Notes: generated by a model from the letters alone, not told the origin. A DNA stretch of 57,802 nt from an uncultured Scytonema sp. (GCA_937873135.1 CALMVQ010000158.1:1-57802), one strand, 5' to 3'; counted from the stretch's first letter, positions 15,837 to 25,024 are shown. Made by a program: numbers and translations.

Positions 15837-17540
15837 TCAGCTGCCAGGTTGTTGAACTGCCTGGGCTGTGTGTAAAGTTTGGACAAGTTGATTGAGCGCG
15901 TAGTCCAATTGAGTGGCCGGATCAACCGCCACCCAACCTTCAGGTGTGAGTTGACGCATTTCAAAATGCAAGTGGGGACCTGTAGAAATGCCGGTGCTAC
16001 CTACCAGTCCAATCACAGTGCCTTTTTGTACGACTTGACCGGGTTGGACAAGGATTTGCGACATGTGACCATAGAGTGTTTGTTGAGCGTTGGTATGGTT
16101 GATGATTACAGTTAAACCGTACCCGCCTACCCAATCAGCGATCTCTACTTGACCAGTGTTAGCAGCCAAAACAGGCGTTCCTATCGCTGCACCCAAATCT
16201 GTTCCAGAGTGGAAACGCTGATCGCCTGTGATGGGATGTACGCGCCAACCAAATAAAGATGTAATGGGGGCTGGGACAGAAAGTGGAAACATCATCCCCA
16301 ACACACCAGAGGCAATCTTCGCACCGTAGCCACCATCAAAGGCAACTTGCGGCAAAGTTGATGCGAGTGGAATATTGTAAGCTACAGTACTAGGACGGGG
16401 TGCAAGGTTGTCAGCTGTCATTGGTGCTGGCAAAGTACCGCTTGTTGGGACTGGAATACTAGCAGCCGAATTAACCGTTGTTGAGGGGGTTAAATCTTTA
16501 GGGATAAACCGATTGGGGTGATATTCGCTTTTTGTAATACCACCATAAGCAATTCGATTAAGGCGTCCTCCATTATTACTTTGTACACGAGTAGCAATTC
16601 GATTGAGCCGCCCTCCATCGTTATTTTCTTGACGAACGGTATTTCGAGTTGGATGCCATCGAGTATTGTTTTCGTTTGTAGAAACACTACTATGAACTGG
16701 TAAAACATCTGCCAAATGAACGTTTTCGCTTCTTCTAATCCAACTGGGCACTTGATTATGTTGCTGAGTGTCGTTATTAGCGAGTGGTTTAGCACAAAGA
16801 CTGCTCGATACACCTTGCCCTAATATCGTTCGACAACCACCAGAGCGTTCTGTGATCACAACTGAATTGGGTCCCACATACTTTTGTGTGGCACCATTGC
16901 TGTAATCGGTAGGGTCAATCAGAGCGTTGTTATAATCTTTAGGTTTACTAGTGGTTGCACTAACGGTGCTATTACTCTGTGTCGATTGAGCTGCATGTTC
17001 TACTTTTTCTGGAGTTAACTGAGGCGTGGTAGGTGTGGCAATTTCTACCTTTGGTTTGTCAACTCTTGTGATTGTGAGACTATAATGTGGAGCGTCTAAC
17101 TTTGCTCTCAATCTTCTCGCTCGTGTCTCAGGAACCGAAGCTTCTAACGGACGTCTTGATCTAATAACAACCGTTGGTTGCGAATCTTCGTTCTTAGGTT
17201 GATGTCGTGCTGGCTGATGAGAAATTTCTCCACCACCCAATCTTTGTCTGAGTCTAGCTCGGCGTTGGGCAAATTCGTTCTGCGATCGCTCAGATTCTTG
17301 TGCAGGATGATCTTTTTTGAGTTTATTAACAACAGATGGGTGAGCATTTTCCACTGTCGGAACTATATTATCTATTGGGGCATCTGTTTGGGCAAATACG
17401 AAACCGCCGCTTAGCAGGCTAAAACTGCTCAGCCAACAAAGGCTCTGTGCTGGCAGCGATCGCCGCCACACAGAACGAATATTGAGGTGAGCCATTCGGG
17501 CAGGAGATCCGTCGTGTTGGGTTTGGTTGTGCTGCGTCAT
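15837..17540 (-). CDS. M23 family metallopeptidase, envelope
   Basis: The 567-residue precursor has an N-terminal hydrophobic segment ending GGFVFAQT (about residues 30-52), consistent with export. A long Ser/Thr/Asn-rich low-complexity region follows, then a C-terminal M23 (LytM) domain. The domain has FGWRVHPITGDQRFHSGTDLG with the first zinc ligands, GYGLTVIINH, and GPHLHFEMR with the HxH motif. Such enzymes cut or remodel peptidoglycan cross-links, or act as activators when degenerate; the zinc motifs here are intact. The linker contains a duplicated GGRLNRIA segment. Transcription is convergent to ribE. Confidence 0.92.
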   Translation of the reverse strand: MTQHNQTQHDGSPARMAHLNIRSVWRRSLPAQSLCWLSSFSLLSGGFVFAQTDAPIDNIVPTVENAHPSVVNKLKKDHPAQESERSQNEFAQRRARLRQRLGGGEISHQPARHQPKNEDSQPTVVIRSRRPLEASVPETRARRLRAKLDAPHYSLTITRVDKPKVEIATPTTPQLTPEKVEHAAQSTQSNSTVSATTSKPKDYNNALIDPTDYSNGATQKYVGPNSVVITERSGGCRTILGQGVSSSLCAKPLANNDTQQHNQVPSWIRRSENVHLADVLPVHSSVSTNENNTRWHPTRNTVRQENNDGGRLNRIATRVQSNNGGRLNRIAYGGITKSEYHPNRFIPKDLTPSTTVNSAASIPVPTSGTLPAPMTADNLAPRPSTVAYNIPLASTLPQVAFDGGYGAKIASGVLGMMFPLSVPAPITSLFGWRVHPITGDQRFHSGTDLGAAIGTPVLAANTGQVEIADWVGGYGLTVIINHTNAQQTLYGHMSQILVQPGQVVQKGTVIGLVGSTGISTGPHLHFEMRQLTPEGWVAVDPATQLDYALNQLVQTLHTAQAVQQPGS

Positions 17541-17664
17541 TGGTTCTCTTGTGTGACTAGCCTAAACTGAATCATCTCAGTACTTTTCCTACTAAGATTT
17601 AAATTTTAAGGGCAAACAGTAGAAGTTAATCAGAAGATTTACTGAAGTTGGGTTTTCCTGACAC

Positions 17665-18501
17665 TTATGAGTGAATGTAACCCAAACTGATTGTACCGGG
17701 CTGGAGGTAAATTTCTGGTGAACTTACTGATAATGATTCTTGTGTCTCCATACAAATCCGCAAATCTCCAGTCGTTGTTACACCGACTACAGTGCCAGCA
17801 AAATTGTTGACATGAACGCGATCGCCAATATTTGTTAGCAACTCTAGATAGCGAGATAATATGATATTCACTCCTTCAAATAAGAGGCACTGTATACCGG
17901 ATTCTATTCCTTGCAAAACTTTAGCAGTTAACATCTCTAAACTAGAAATTGGCTTTGGATAAACGCATGCTTGCCACGTTTCCAAATTGATACCAGTTTC
18001 AGGGACTGAGTTTGCCCAGTTAATGCCAACACCGATCACCGCTTGGGTAATGAGTCCGCCATGAACTTTGGTTTCTGTTAAAATGCCCCCTAGCTTGAGT
18101 TTGGTAGTTGTTTCCGCCCCCTGATTCATTGAAGTTAAGACGAGATCGTTAGGCCATTTAATTTCCACAGGAATGCCGCAACTACGCAATTGTTGGGCAA
18201 TTCCCCATGCCGTCGCCAAAGTTATTTGGTAGCTGTTGCTAGCTGCCAATTTGGGGGAAATCGCCACTGATATATATAATCCTCCAATTGGCGAAATCCA
18301 TTGACGACCCCATTGACCTTTCCCTGAAGTTTGTTGGGTAGCGATTACCGTACATCCCGCTTCTGCCCCTGAGTTAAGTAAGTCCCAGAGGATTTTGTTG
18401 GTTGAGGAGACGGTTTCAAAACAATGCACCTGAAACGGTAAATAGGCTCTCTCACGCCCTTCCAGGAGGGCTGCTTCCAGTTTTTGCTGCTTCAATTCCA
18501 C
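17665..18501 (-). CDS. birA: Biotin--[acetyl-CoA carboxylase] ligase, class I
   Basis: BirA activates biotin with ATP and attaches it to the biotin carboxyl carrier protein. The 278-residue protein lacks the N-terminal DNA-binding domain, so it is the monofunctional type. Visible motifs are SSTNKILWD near 32, the biotin/AMP loop GKGQWGRQW near 60, IKWPNDLVL near 110, KLGGILTE near 133 and GVGINW near 152. The start is GTG; an in-frame stop lies three codons upstream, so no longer form exists. It is divergent from pgeF. Confidence 0.93.
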   Translation of the reverse strand: MELKQQKLEAALLEGRERAYLPFQVHCFETVSSTNKILWDLLNSGAEAGCTVIATQQTSGKGQWGRQWISPIGGLYISVAISPKLAASNSYQITLATAWGIAQQLRSCGIPVEIKWPNDLVLTSMNQGAETTTKLKLGGILTETKVHGGLITQAVIGVGINWANSVPETGINLETWQACVYPKPISSLEMLTAKVLQGIESGIQCLLFEGVNIILSRYLELLTNIGDRVHVNNFAGTVVGVTTTGDLRICMETQESLSVSSPEIYLQPGTISLGYIHS

Positions 18502-18540
18502 AATAGTTTACTTAAGTCAAGCTAGTTCAAGTGAGGCATC

Positions 18541-18572
18541 AGCACTTCAGCACTTCAGTACTTCAGCACTCA
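18541..18572. repeat. Four-fold 8-bp tandem repeat
   Basis: The unit AGCACTTC is present four times in a row, the third as AGTACTTC and the last degenerate. It lies in the divergent birA-pgeF intergenic region. It is a short microsatellite-like tract with no known role. Confidence 0.7.
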
Positions 18573-18690
18573 AACGCCAGTATGACTTGTAGAATGCACG
18601 ATTTAAGGCGTTTTGCACAATTTACTGTAGAAGTGCTAAATACTTACGTTAGGATGTATGGGCTGATTTTTATTTTCTTTCAGGGTTTGG

Positions 18691-19467
18691 TTGAAGATGC
18701 ACTCTTGGCAATGGCGTACTTGGGAAGGACTGCCTTACCTCACAATAAGTCTACTGGAACCTTGGACTCACGGCTTTTTTACGCAGCAGTTTTGGCCTCG
18801 TTCTCCTGAAGATCTCACAAAGATACTGCATTCAGAAGCGGATGCTTTTCGCTTAAAACAGGTACATGGCAATACTGTCCTCACACCAGAAAATATTGCC
18901 AGTCAGTTAAACGGTGGCGAGGAGTTTTTAGAAGGTGATGGATTGGTGAGCAACCAACCGTTGCAGGCAGTTTGGGTAGCTTCTGCTGATTGTACACCCG
19001 TACTTATTGCGAATGAGAAAACCGGACAGGTTGCCGCAGTACATGCAGGGTGGCGTGGCACGGCAAAGAAGATTGTGCCACAAGCGATCGCCCAAATGCA
19101 ATTACAAGGTAGCAAGTTAGAAGATTTGCGCATTGCAATGGGACCCGCCATCTCAGGTGAGGTTTATCAAGTCTCAGAGCAGGTAGCAGCAGAAATTGGC
19201 AGGAGTATTATATCACATGATAATGAAAAATTTATTGTGGATGCGTTACACGAGCTACCAAATTCACCTCTACTTCCCGATTCAGAACCAGGACGAGTAC
19301 GATTGGATGTGCGACGAGTAAATTCAAGACAAATGGAAATGCTAGGTATCAGTACCGAACAAATTGCGATCGCACCTTATTGTACTTACAATTCAACAGA
19401 GCATTTCTTTTCTTATCGCCGGGAAAAACAGAAAAAAGTCCAATGGTCGGGGATTGTCAGCAAATAA
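18691..19467 (+). CDS. pgeF: Peptidoglycan editing factor PgeF (laccase-domain, YfiH family)
   Basis: The family has a copper/zinc laccase-like fold; in Escherichia coli PgeF removes wrongly incorporated amino acids from peptidoglycan precursors, and other relatives act on purine nucleosides. This 258-residue protein shows LKQVHGN near 52, ASADCTPVLI near 92 with the metal cysteine, VHAGWRGT near 112 with the metal histidine, and MGPAISGEVYQV near 150. The ATG at 18691 gives WQWRTWEGLPYL, the usual N-terminus. A shorter overlapping frame upstream is spurious. Confidence 0.92.
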   Translation: MKMHSWQWRTWEGLPYLTISLLEPWTHGFFTQQFWPRSPEDLTKILHSEADAFRLKQVHGNTVLTPENIASQLNGGEEFLEGDGLVSNQPLQAVWVASADCTPVLIANEKTGQVAAVHAGWRGTAKKIVPQAIAQMQLQGSKLEDLRIAMGPAISGEVYQVSEQVAAEIGRSIISHDNEKFIVDALHELPNSPLLPDSEPGRVRLDVRRVNSRQMEMLGISTEQIAIAPYCTYNSTEHFFSYRREKQKKVQWSGIVSK

Positions 19468-19602
19468 ATTCACACTTAAATCACGGGGATGTATTTCGGT
19501 TTTTAGAACAGTGAAAAATGTAGCGGAATTTGCCGATTAGGAACGACAAAATTATTAAAGCTACCTACTGCGTATAGCTCCCCTATCGAGAGCGATAAAT
19601 TT

Positions 19603-21141
19603 TTGCGCGGACCGTCGGTCTATCTCCTGCACTTAGAACCTAGTATCAATGCCTTTGCTGCTGGGTTCTCTGCCAACACTGCTGTGATTGGAGTCACCCG
19701 TGGTTGTTTGGAACATCTTAACCGGGATGAGTTGCAAGGTGTCATCGGTCATGAGTTCAGCCACATTCTCAATGGAGATATGGGGTTGAATTTGCGTTTG
19801 GTAGCATTGCTGCACGGAATTTTGTTCATTTACCAGACTGGGCTACTCATCGTCTACTTTCGCAGTGACTCTGGTGACGACAACGAAGACAACAAAGATC
19901 AATCTTTATGGGTGTTTGGTTTGGCATTGATGGCGATTGGAGTTTTAGGATTAATTTGTGGTCGTTTGATTAAAGCCGCAGTATCTCGGCAACGAGAATT
20001 TCTTGCTGATGCTTCAGCAGTACAATTCACTCGCAACTCCGAAGGGATTTCTGGGGCACTGGAAAAACTGCAACGCATGGGTTCGCATTTAAATTCATCG
20101 GGTGCGGAAGCCGCCAGTCATATGTTCTTTGGGAATGCCCTGCAACTCTCCTTCTGGGAAGGTTTGTTTGCTACCCACCCACCACTGACAGAACGTATCC
20201 GTAGCATCCGTGGCTTGAAACCAGGCGATCCAATGCCATCTGCTGTTAGTAACGAGATGCATTCCCATGAGTCGCTAGCAATGGGTTTTGCAGGCAATAC
20301 AACAGAACCATTGGCAGAAAACGTTGTCGCCCAGGTGGGAACGGTTGCTCCAAAGCATTTTGCTGATGCCCAAGAGTTGTTATCATCTTTACCAAAGTCT
20401 CTACGGTTGAGTGTACACAATCAGCAGAGCGCAATGGCGATCGTTTTTGCACTGGTGTTAGATCGCACTAATACTCAAATGCGCGATCGCCAAATTGCTT
20501 GGTTGCGCCAAGTACAACCAAGCGATTTGGTGGAGAAAACGCTCTCTCTAAGTAGCGAAATTAACTTGTTAGATTCGGGTATTCGCTTACCGCTTTTAGA
20601 TTTGACAGTACCCGCATTGCGTCAAGGTTCTCCGAGAGATTGCCAACGATTGTGCATATGCGTCCAAGGTTTAATCACAGCCGGTGCAGTCTCAATGTGG
20701 GAGTTTGTGTTTCAGTTAGTCCTGTGGCATCGCCTCCAACCTTGCTTTGCTCCACCTTCCCCTCAAACAGTACAATTCACCTCAATCGAACAGATTTGGT
20801 CGGATTGTATCTTGCTACTTTCGGCACTAGCACAAGTCGGACAATCTCAACCTGAGACTGTTGCTTATGCATTTCGTTCTGGAGTGTTTAGACTTCCGGG
20901 CATTGGACAACATGAAGCTCCGCAAGCACCAATCGCCTGTAACTTCGCCGATGTGAAGAAAAGCATTGATCGCTTGTGCCTTGCCAGTCCTAAACTTAAG
21001 CAAGCGATCGTTGATGCCTGTGCCCACACAGTACTCGTAGATCGTCAAGTTTCTCCCAACCAAGCGAATTTGCTGCGGGGAATCGCCATGACACTCGATT
21101 GTCCAATACCTCCGTTTTTAACTAAAGCGGCGATCAGGTAA
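19603..21141 (+). CDS. M48 family metallopeptidase, missing its N-terminus
   Basis: The reading frame encodes 512 residues starting at a weak TTG. The sequence begins inside the M48 domain: PSVYLLHLEPSINAFAAGFS, then GVIGHEFSHILNGD with the HExxH zinc motif (residues about 49-53) and REFLADASAVQF with the third ligand. Two hydrophobic helices follow the active site. Relatives of this cyanobacterial type carry about 130 further residues before this point, including two membrane helices; only 135 bp separate the start from pgeF and no frame there continues the homology. It is therefore 5'-truncated and possibly a pseudogene, though the rest is open and uninterrupted. Confidence 0.75.
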   Translation: MRGPSVYLLHLEPSINAFAAGFSANTAVIGVTRGCLEHLNRDELQGVIGHEFSHILNGDMGLNLRLVALLHGILFIYQTGLLIVYFRSDSGDDNEDNKDQSLWVFGLALMAIGVLGLICGRLIKAAVSRQREFLADASAVQFTRNSEGISGALEKLQRMGSHLNSSGAEAASHMFFGNALQLSFWEGLFATHPPLTERIRSIRGLKPGDPMPSAVSNEMHSHESLAMGFAGNTTEPLAENVVAQVGTVAPKHFADAQELLSSLPKSLRLSVHNQQSAMAIVFALVLDRTNTQMRDRQIAWLRQVQPSDLVEKTLSLSSEINLLDSGIRLPLLDLTVPALRQGSPRDCQRLCICVQGLITAGAVSMWEFVFQLVLWHRLQPCFAPPSPQTVQFTSIEQIWSDCILLLSALAQVGQSQPETVAYAFRSGVFRLPGIGQHEAPQAPIACNFADVKKSIDRLCLASPKLKQAIVDACAHTVLVDRQVSPNQANLLRGIAMTLDCPIPPFLTKAAIR

Positions 21142-21257
21142 ACACGGTATGCTTAAGAACCTGCAGACTTAATTAAGTGTATGGGAAATTACTGACTTGG
21201 CTTAGCCTGCAAGAATTGACCTCATTTTAGTAGGGGAAATGTCAATGAGAAAAAATT

Positions 21258-21833
21258 TTACAGAAAACAACACTTGCGCCGCACTGCTGTATTTAGTAAT
21301 GAATGATACTCCTCATTCTGAACGCGATAAGCACCAAACCTCTCCAAATGAGGATTCATCATTTGGGCATCAAACAGTACAAATTGCTGATCTCGTAGCC
21401 GTTGAACCAACTTCACCATTGCCGTCTTAGATCCTTCAGAAATGTGGTAGAACATCGACTCCCCAATAAAAGCACCACCGATGACAATCCCTAGAATTCC
21501 TCCAGCCAGTTCATCCCCCAACCAAGTTTCAAAACTGTATGCCCAACCAGTCTGATAAAGTTCCCAGTAAATTTCTTGTAACTCTTGTGAAATCCAAGTT
21601 GTTTCCCGGTTAGCACATCCAGCTACCACAGCCTCGAAGTCGCGGTTAATTGCCACAGTAAAACGTTCTTGATTAAGAACGCGCTGTAAAGATTTTGGAT
21701 AGCGAAATCGCTCATCTAAGGGTATGAGAGTATGAGCGCGACTGGAATACCACTCCAAGACATCATTCTCATCAGCCATGAGAAAATATCCCTGAGCATA
21801 ACCGTGAATAATAGCGGCGACATCATACTGCAT
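21258..21833 (-). CDS. aat: Leucyl/phenylalanyl-tRNA--protein transferase
   Basis: Aat adds Leu or Phe to N-terminal Lys/Arg of proteins, feeding the bacterial N-degron pathway. The 191-residue protein has the family start VAAIIHGYAQGYFLMADEND, the WYSSRAHTLIPLDERFRYPKSL block near 30, GCANRETTWI near 71, ELAGGILGIVIGGAFIGESMFY near 107, and the closing FDAQMMNPHLERFGA. Cyanobacterial Aat proteins are of this short type. A near-consensus Fur box and a second palindrome lie upstream. Confidence 0.95.
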   Translation of the reverse strand: MQYDVAAIIHGYAQGYFLMADENDVLEWYSSRAHTLIPLDERFRYPKSLQRVLNQERFTVAINRDFEAVVAGCANRETTWISQELQEIYWELYQTGWAYSFETWLGDELAGGILGIVIGGAFIGESMFYHISEGSKTAMVKLVQRLRDQQFVLFDAQMMNPHLERFGAYRVQNEEYHSLLNTAVRRKCCFL

Positions 21834-21914
21834 AGGAAAAAATGTGATTTTTCCTTCAATTGTGGCAGAATAGGTTTTCGTTTAGGGAGAGATGGAGAGG
21901 GAGAAAAAATTGCA

Positions 21915-21958
21915 TGTGTAATATTACACAGAATTAAACAATAATGATAATCATTATG
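21915..21958. promoter_or_regulatory. Fur box plus 16-bp palindrome upstream of aat
   Basis: The 19-bp segment 21940-21958, AATAATGATAATCATTATG, matches the classical Fur box GATAATGATAATCATTATC at 17 of 19 positions, differing only at both ends. Ten bases before it is a perfect 16-bp palindrome TGTGTAATATTACACA (21915-21930). Both lie 82-125 bp upstream of the aat start. Iron-responsive control is inferred from the match; the regulated gene could be aat or one lost downstream on the plus strand. Confidence 0.6.
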
Positions 21959-22009
21959 ATAGATGTAAGAGGTGGTTGCCGTCGGCAATCACCCATTCCT
22001 AACATGATG

Positions 22010-22189
22010 CAATACGGTTCAGTTAAGGCATTTATTCGTTGAAGCAGGCAGGGGAAGCAGGGGAAGCTGTTCAAAGAGCAGGGGAGGAAAGAGTTGACGA
22101 ACAATTAGTTCTTTGCCCCCCCTGCTTCTCTACTCCCCCTGCTCCCCTTGCCTGCCTTCACGAGTCAACGTCTTATCTGAACCGTATTG
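22010..22189. mobile_element. MITE-like palindromic element with CAATACGGTTCAG ends
   Basis: The terminal inverted repeats CAATACGGTTCAGTTAAG and CTTATCTGAACCGTATTG pair with one mismatch over 18 bp. Inside, a second pair of purine/pyrimidine-rich arms, GAAGCAGGCAGGGGAAGC (22041 on) and GCTCCCCTTGCCTGCCTTC (22141-22159), would extend the hairpin. Length is 180 bp with no coding sequence. It sits in the 21834-22418 gap, whose remaining sequence shows nothing else beyond the Fur box. Confidence 0.65.
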
Positions 22190-22418
22190 ATTTATAAGTC
22201 ATTTACCGAACATGATATCATCCCTATTTTGTTGAGTAATTTATTCCTTAGAAGTCTCTTAGCTGAAAGTTTTCTTTTAGCTGTGGTAAAGAGGCGGTTG
22301 ATTCAAAAGTAATTTTCAGTATATGGTTGATAAATGATCGACCGCTCGCTATCAAAAATAGTATGGAAGGGTAAGAAGCCCAGCGCTTTAGCTGGGAGAT
22401 GACACCCTCAACGAGAAA

Positions 22419-22748
22419 ATGAATGAACCAATTCCACCCATTACCTTACCCCCTTCTAAAAATCCAGAACTAGAGGGAGAATGGTTGCGACAGCGTTTGC
22501 ATCCGTGGCTAGATAAAGAGTTTATCCCAGAAGCCGTTAATCAAAATATTGCCGAACGAGTGGCACAGATTTTCGTGCGACAACGCATGGAAGGTGAAAA
22601 CGATCTGGGATCTCTTGTACTTGCCATCGTCACTGAAATGCAGGGGTTTGATTTTTCCAAAAGTTTTTATGGAGAGTTTGCGATCGCCAACGCCGTCAGC
22701 GATCTACTCTTAGAAAGTTTGGGAATTGATAAATGTTGCGGACAATAA
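22419..22748 (+). CDS. Conserved cyanobacterial hypothetical protein
   Basis: This 109-residue soluble, acidic protein has the blocks EWLRQRLHPWLDKEFIPE near 22, NIAERVAQIFVRQRMEGENDLGSLVLAIV near 43 and FYGEFAIANAVSDLLL near 83. The pattern is all-helical. It reads like a short protein widely kept in cyanobacteria, but I know no function. ATG with an upstream purine-rich stretch fits as the start. It is convergent with rpsN, with a palindromic repeat between. Confidence 0.75.
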   Translation: MNEPIPPITLPPSKNPELEGEWLRQRLHPWLDKEFIPEAVNQNIAERVAQIFVRQRMEGENDLGSLVLAIVTEMQGFDFSKSFYGEFAIANAVSDLLLESLGIDKCCGQ

Positions 22749-22775
22749 TTTTTGTTAATTGTTAGTTGTCAAAAA

Positions 22776-22841
22776 GTACGGGCGGGTTTGCCTGGATTGT
22801 TCGTTTTGACTGACAAGTGACTAGATTAAACCCGCCCCTAC
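22776..22841. repeat. GGGCGGGTTT palindromic repeat, copy 1
   Basis: A 66-bp element with ends GTACGGGCGGGTTT and AAACCCGCCCCTAC. Its centre, read on the minus strand, contains CAGTCAAAACGAACAAT, shared with copies near 51475 and, partly, 55012. It lies between two convergent genes and may also end transcription. Confidence 0.75.
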
Positions 22842-22852
22842 TAACCACGTTC

Positions 22853-23155
22853 CTACCAGCTAGACTTAACCACGCCTGGTAAAAGACCCTCATGCGCCCA
22901 TTCTCGTAGGACGTTTCGAGAAACACCAAAGTCCCGGTAAACACCTCTTGCACGACCAGTTAACCAGCAGCGGTTGCGGCGACGGGTTGGTGCGCTGTTG
23001 CGGGGAAGCTGTTGAATTTGTCTATGGACATCAAGCTTGTCAAGAGGAGATTCTGCTTGTCTGAATTCTTCTAGCAATGCTTCCCGCTTATCAGCATACT
23101 TTTCCACCATTTTGGCGCGTTTTTTCTCGCGCTCGATCATGCTCTTTTTTGCCAT
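22853..23155 (-). CDS. rpsN: 30S ribosomal protein S14, zinc-free type
   Basis: S14 is a small-subunit protein at the head of the 30S ribosome. The 100-residue product starts [19 protein letters not shown] and contains [20 protein letters not shown] and [17 protein letters not shown], the standard S14 core. The long form of about 100 residues without the CxxC pairs is the non-zinc type. An in-frame extension of 73 residues upstream is hydrophobic and unrelated to S14, so the MAKK start is chosen. Confidence 0.97.
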   Translation of the reverse strand: MAKKSMIEREKKRAKMVEKYADKREALLEEFRQAESPLDKLDVHRQIQQLPRNSAPTRRRNRCWLTGRARGVYRDFGVSRNVLREWAHEGLLPGVVKSSW

Positions 23156-23225
23156 ATAGTTTGTAATTTCACCCAAAGACAGGATTTTCCATCTTATATA
23201 ATATAGCGTCTGTGTACCTCTTGAC

Positions 23226-23957
23226 TTAAAAGTCAGAAATCTTCTTACTGCTGTCTCTAACTGCTGACACCTTTGCTTGTAGTACAAGAAAAGCAGAAGG
23301 GCAGAGATCACAGAGTTGACAAACATCACAAGCAGGAGAACGTGCCTTACAGACAGTACGACCATGATAAACAAGTCGAATTGACCAATTTTCCCAATCT
23401 TGTTGAGGTAACAAGCTCATCAAATCTCGTTCAATTCGGATGGGATCTGTATGTTCGGTTAAACCCAAACGTCCGCTAAGGCGTGTAACGTGAGTATCCA
23501 CTGTCACCCCTGCATTAATTCCATAAGCATGAGCGAGAACGACATTTGCCGTTTTCCGCGCCACACCAGGAAGTAACAGCAACTGTTCCATTCGCCTTGG
23601 CACTTCACCGCCAAAGTCCGAGACAATCATCTGACAAGCGGATTTTATATTCTTCGATTTATTACGATAAAACCCTGTCGAACGTACCAAATTTTCTAAC
23701 TCTGCTACATCAGCGTTCGCCAAACTCGTTACATCTGGAAAGCGAGCGAATAATGATGGTGTTACCTTATTGACTCGCTCATCCGTACATTGAGCGGAGA
23801 GAATCGTTGCTACTAGCAACTGTACAGGCGTCTGGTAACTTAGAGAGCAAATGGCATCTGGATAAAGACGCTGCAAACGAACTAAAATTTCTAGCGCTCG
23901 TTGCTTTTTAGATGAGCGTTTGCGAGTACTAATCACTGGAATAACTTTTGCACCCAC
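23226..23957 (-). CDS. nth: Endonuclease III
   Basis: Nth is a bifunctional DNA glycosylase/AP lyase of base-excision repair, acting on oxidised pyrimidines. The 243-residue protein has the helix-hairpin-helix [15 protein letters not shown] with catalytic K135, D154 in VDTHVTRL, and the 4Fe-4S loop [17 protein letters not shown] with C-x6-C-x2-C-x5-C spacing. The basic N-terminus [12 protein letters not shown] is typical of cyanobacterial forms. Its start overlaps the end of rseP by 25 bp, so the two are probably translationally coupled. Confidence 0.97.
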   Translation of the reverse strand: MGAKVIPVISTRKRSSKKQRALEILVRLQRLYPDAICSLSYQTPVQLLVATILSAQCTDERVNKVTPSLFARFPDVTSLANADVAELENLVRSTGFYRNKSKNIKSACQMIVSDFGGEVPRRMEQLLLLPGVARKTANVVLAHAYGINAGVTVDTHVTRLSGRLGLTEHTDPIRIERDLMSLLPQQDWENWSIRLVYHGRTVCKARSPACDVCQLCDLCPSAFLVLQAKVSAVRDSSKKISDF

Positions 23958-25024
23958 TCCAGTTGAGTTGTTTCTTTGACTATGAGGAAAATTCCCAGTC
24001 CCAAAAGTAACATTAAACCTGTTTGCATAACACCTTCTTGAATGCGCTCTGGCAAGGGCTTACCGCGCAAACCTTCAATCAGTAGAAAAGCCAGTTGTCC
24101 TCCATCCAAAGCTGGTAGAGGCAGAATATTGATGATAGCCAGGTTAATGCTAACAACAGCCGCAAAAAATAGCAGATTTGTATTGTCAGCAGCTGCCAAT
24201 TTAGCTCCAGCTTTCACAATATTAACTGGTCCAGAAACCTGTCCAACCGTTTGTTGAAAGTTGGTAATCAACAGTCCAAAACCGCGTAGGGTATCCAGAA
24301 AGACTTGTTGGAATCTTTTAGCAGCAATGCTAAAGATTTCAATGGGGTTACTGGGGCGACGATAAATAGGTTTCCCGTTTGGTACGAGTTGAACGCCTAT
24401 TAACCCTTTGCCGTCTGCTCCTTTTCTCGGTGTTAATTTCAGGAGCAATTGTTCGCTGTCTCTTTCAACTAAGAGCGCAATCTCCTGCTCTGGATGATTT
24501 TGAATTTCTTTTCTCAGCAATGAGGTGGCATTTTCAGAAGCCCCCAGTTCTTGATTGTCAACAGCAAGAATAATATCTCCTTCTCTGATTCCGGCTTTAT
24601 AGGCAACAGAGGTTTCAACATTGACTGGCTGTACTAAGACACCTGGCTGATAGTTATATTTTTCTGGGATGCCAACTAAACCCAACTGTAAAACTAACAC
24701 CAAGTAGGCAAAGATTAAATTTGCGATCACTCCCGCACTGATGACGATCGCCCGATCCAAAATTGGACGGTTACGCATCAAATTTGGATCATGGGGTGGA
24801 ACATCACTGTCTGGATCATCATCAGGAAAGCCAACAAAACCACCCAAAGGAAAGGCACGGACAGCGTATTCGGTTTGCTCTCCTTGGTATTTCCAAATAG
24901 TTGGACCAAACCCGAGAGAAAACCGATTAACATAAATACCTTGAGACCTTGCTGCAATGAAATGACCTAGTTCGTGTACTAGGATCAGAACAGCCAAGAC
25001 TGCGATCGCCGCTAAAACTGACAT
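23933..25024 (-). CDS. rseP: RIP metalloprotease RseP (site-2 protease)
   Basis: RseP cuts membrane proteins within the bilayer, classically anti-sigma factors. Using the ATG at 25024 the protein is 363 residues, begins MSVLAAIAVLAVLILVHELGH with the HExxH zinc motif at 17-21, and carries the PDZ domain (about 120-200) and the LPLPALDGGQ motif with the third zinc ligand near 305. The frame is open 20 codons further upstream, but that stretch is not conserved in the family as I know it. Next upstream on the same strand is serS. Confidence 0.95.
   Translation of the reverse strand: MSVLAAIAVLAVLILVHELGHFIAARSQGIYVNRFSLGFGPTIWKYQGEQTEYAVRAFPLGGFVGFPDDDPDSDVPPHDPNLMRNRPILDRAIVISAGVIANLIFAYLVLVLQLGLVGIPEKYNYQPGVLVQPVNVETSVAYKAGIREGDIILAVDNQELGASENATSLLRKEIQNHPEQEIALLVERDSEQLLLKLTPRKGADGKGLIGVQLVPNGKPIYRRPSNPIEIFSIAAKRFQQVFLDTLRGFGLLITNFQQTVGQVSGPVNIVKAGAKLAAADNTNLLFFAAVVSINLAIINILPLPALDGGQLAFLLIEGLRGKPLPERIQEGVMQTGLMLLLGLGIFLIVKETTQLEWVQKLFQ

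Noticed and set aside
21239-21430. 63-codon plus-strand frame at the end of aat
   Set aside because: Mostly antisense to aat and no protein-like character outside it.
22853-23374. Extended form of S14 with 73 extra N-terminal residues
   Set aside because: The extension is hydrophobic and unrelated to S14; the MAKK start is the family start.
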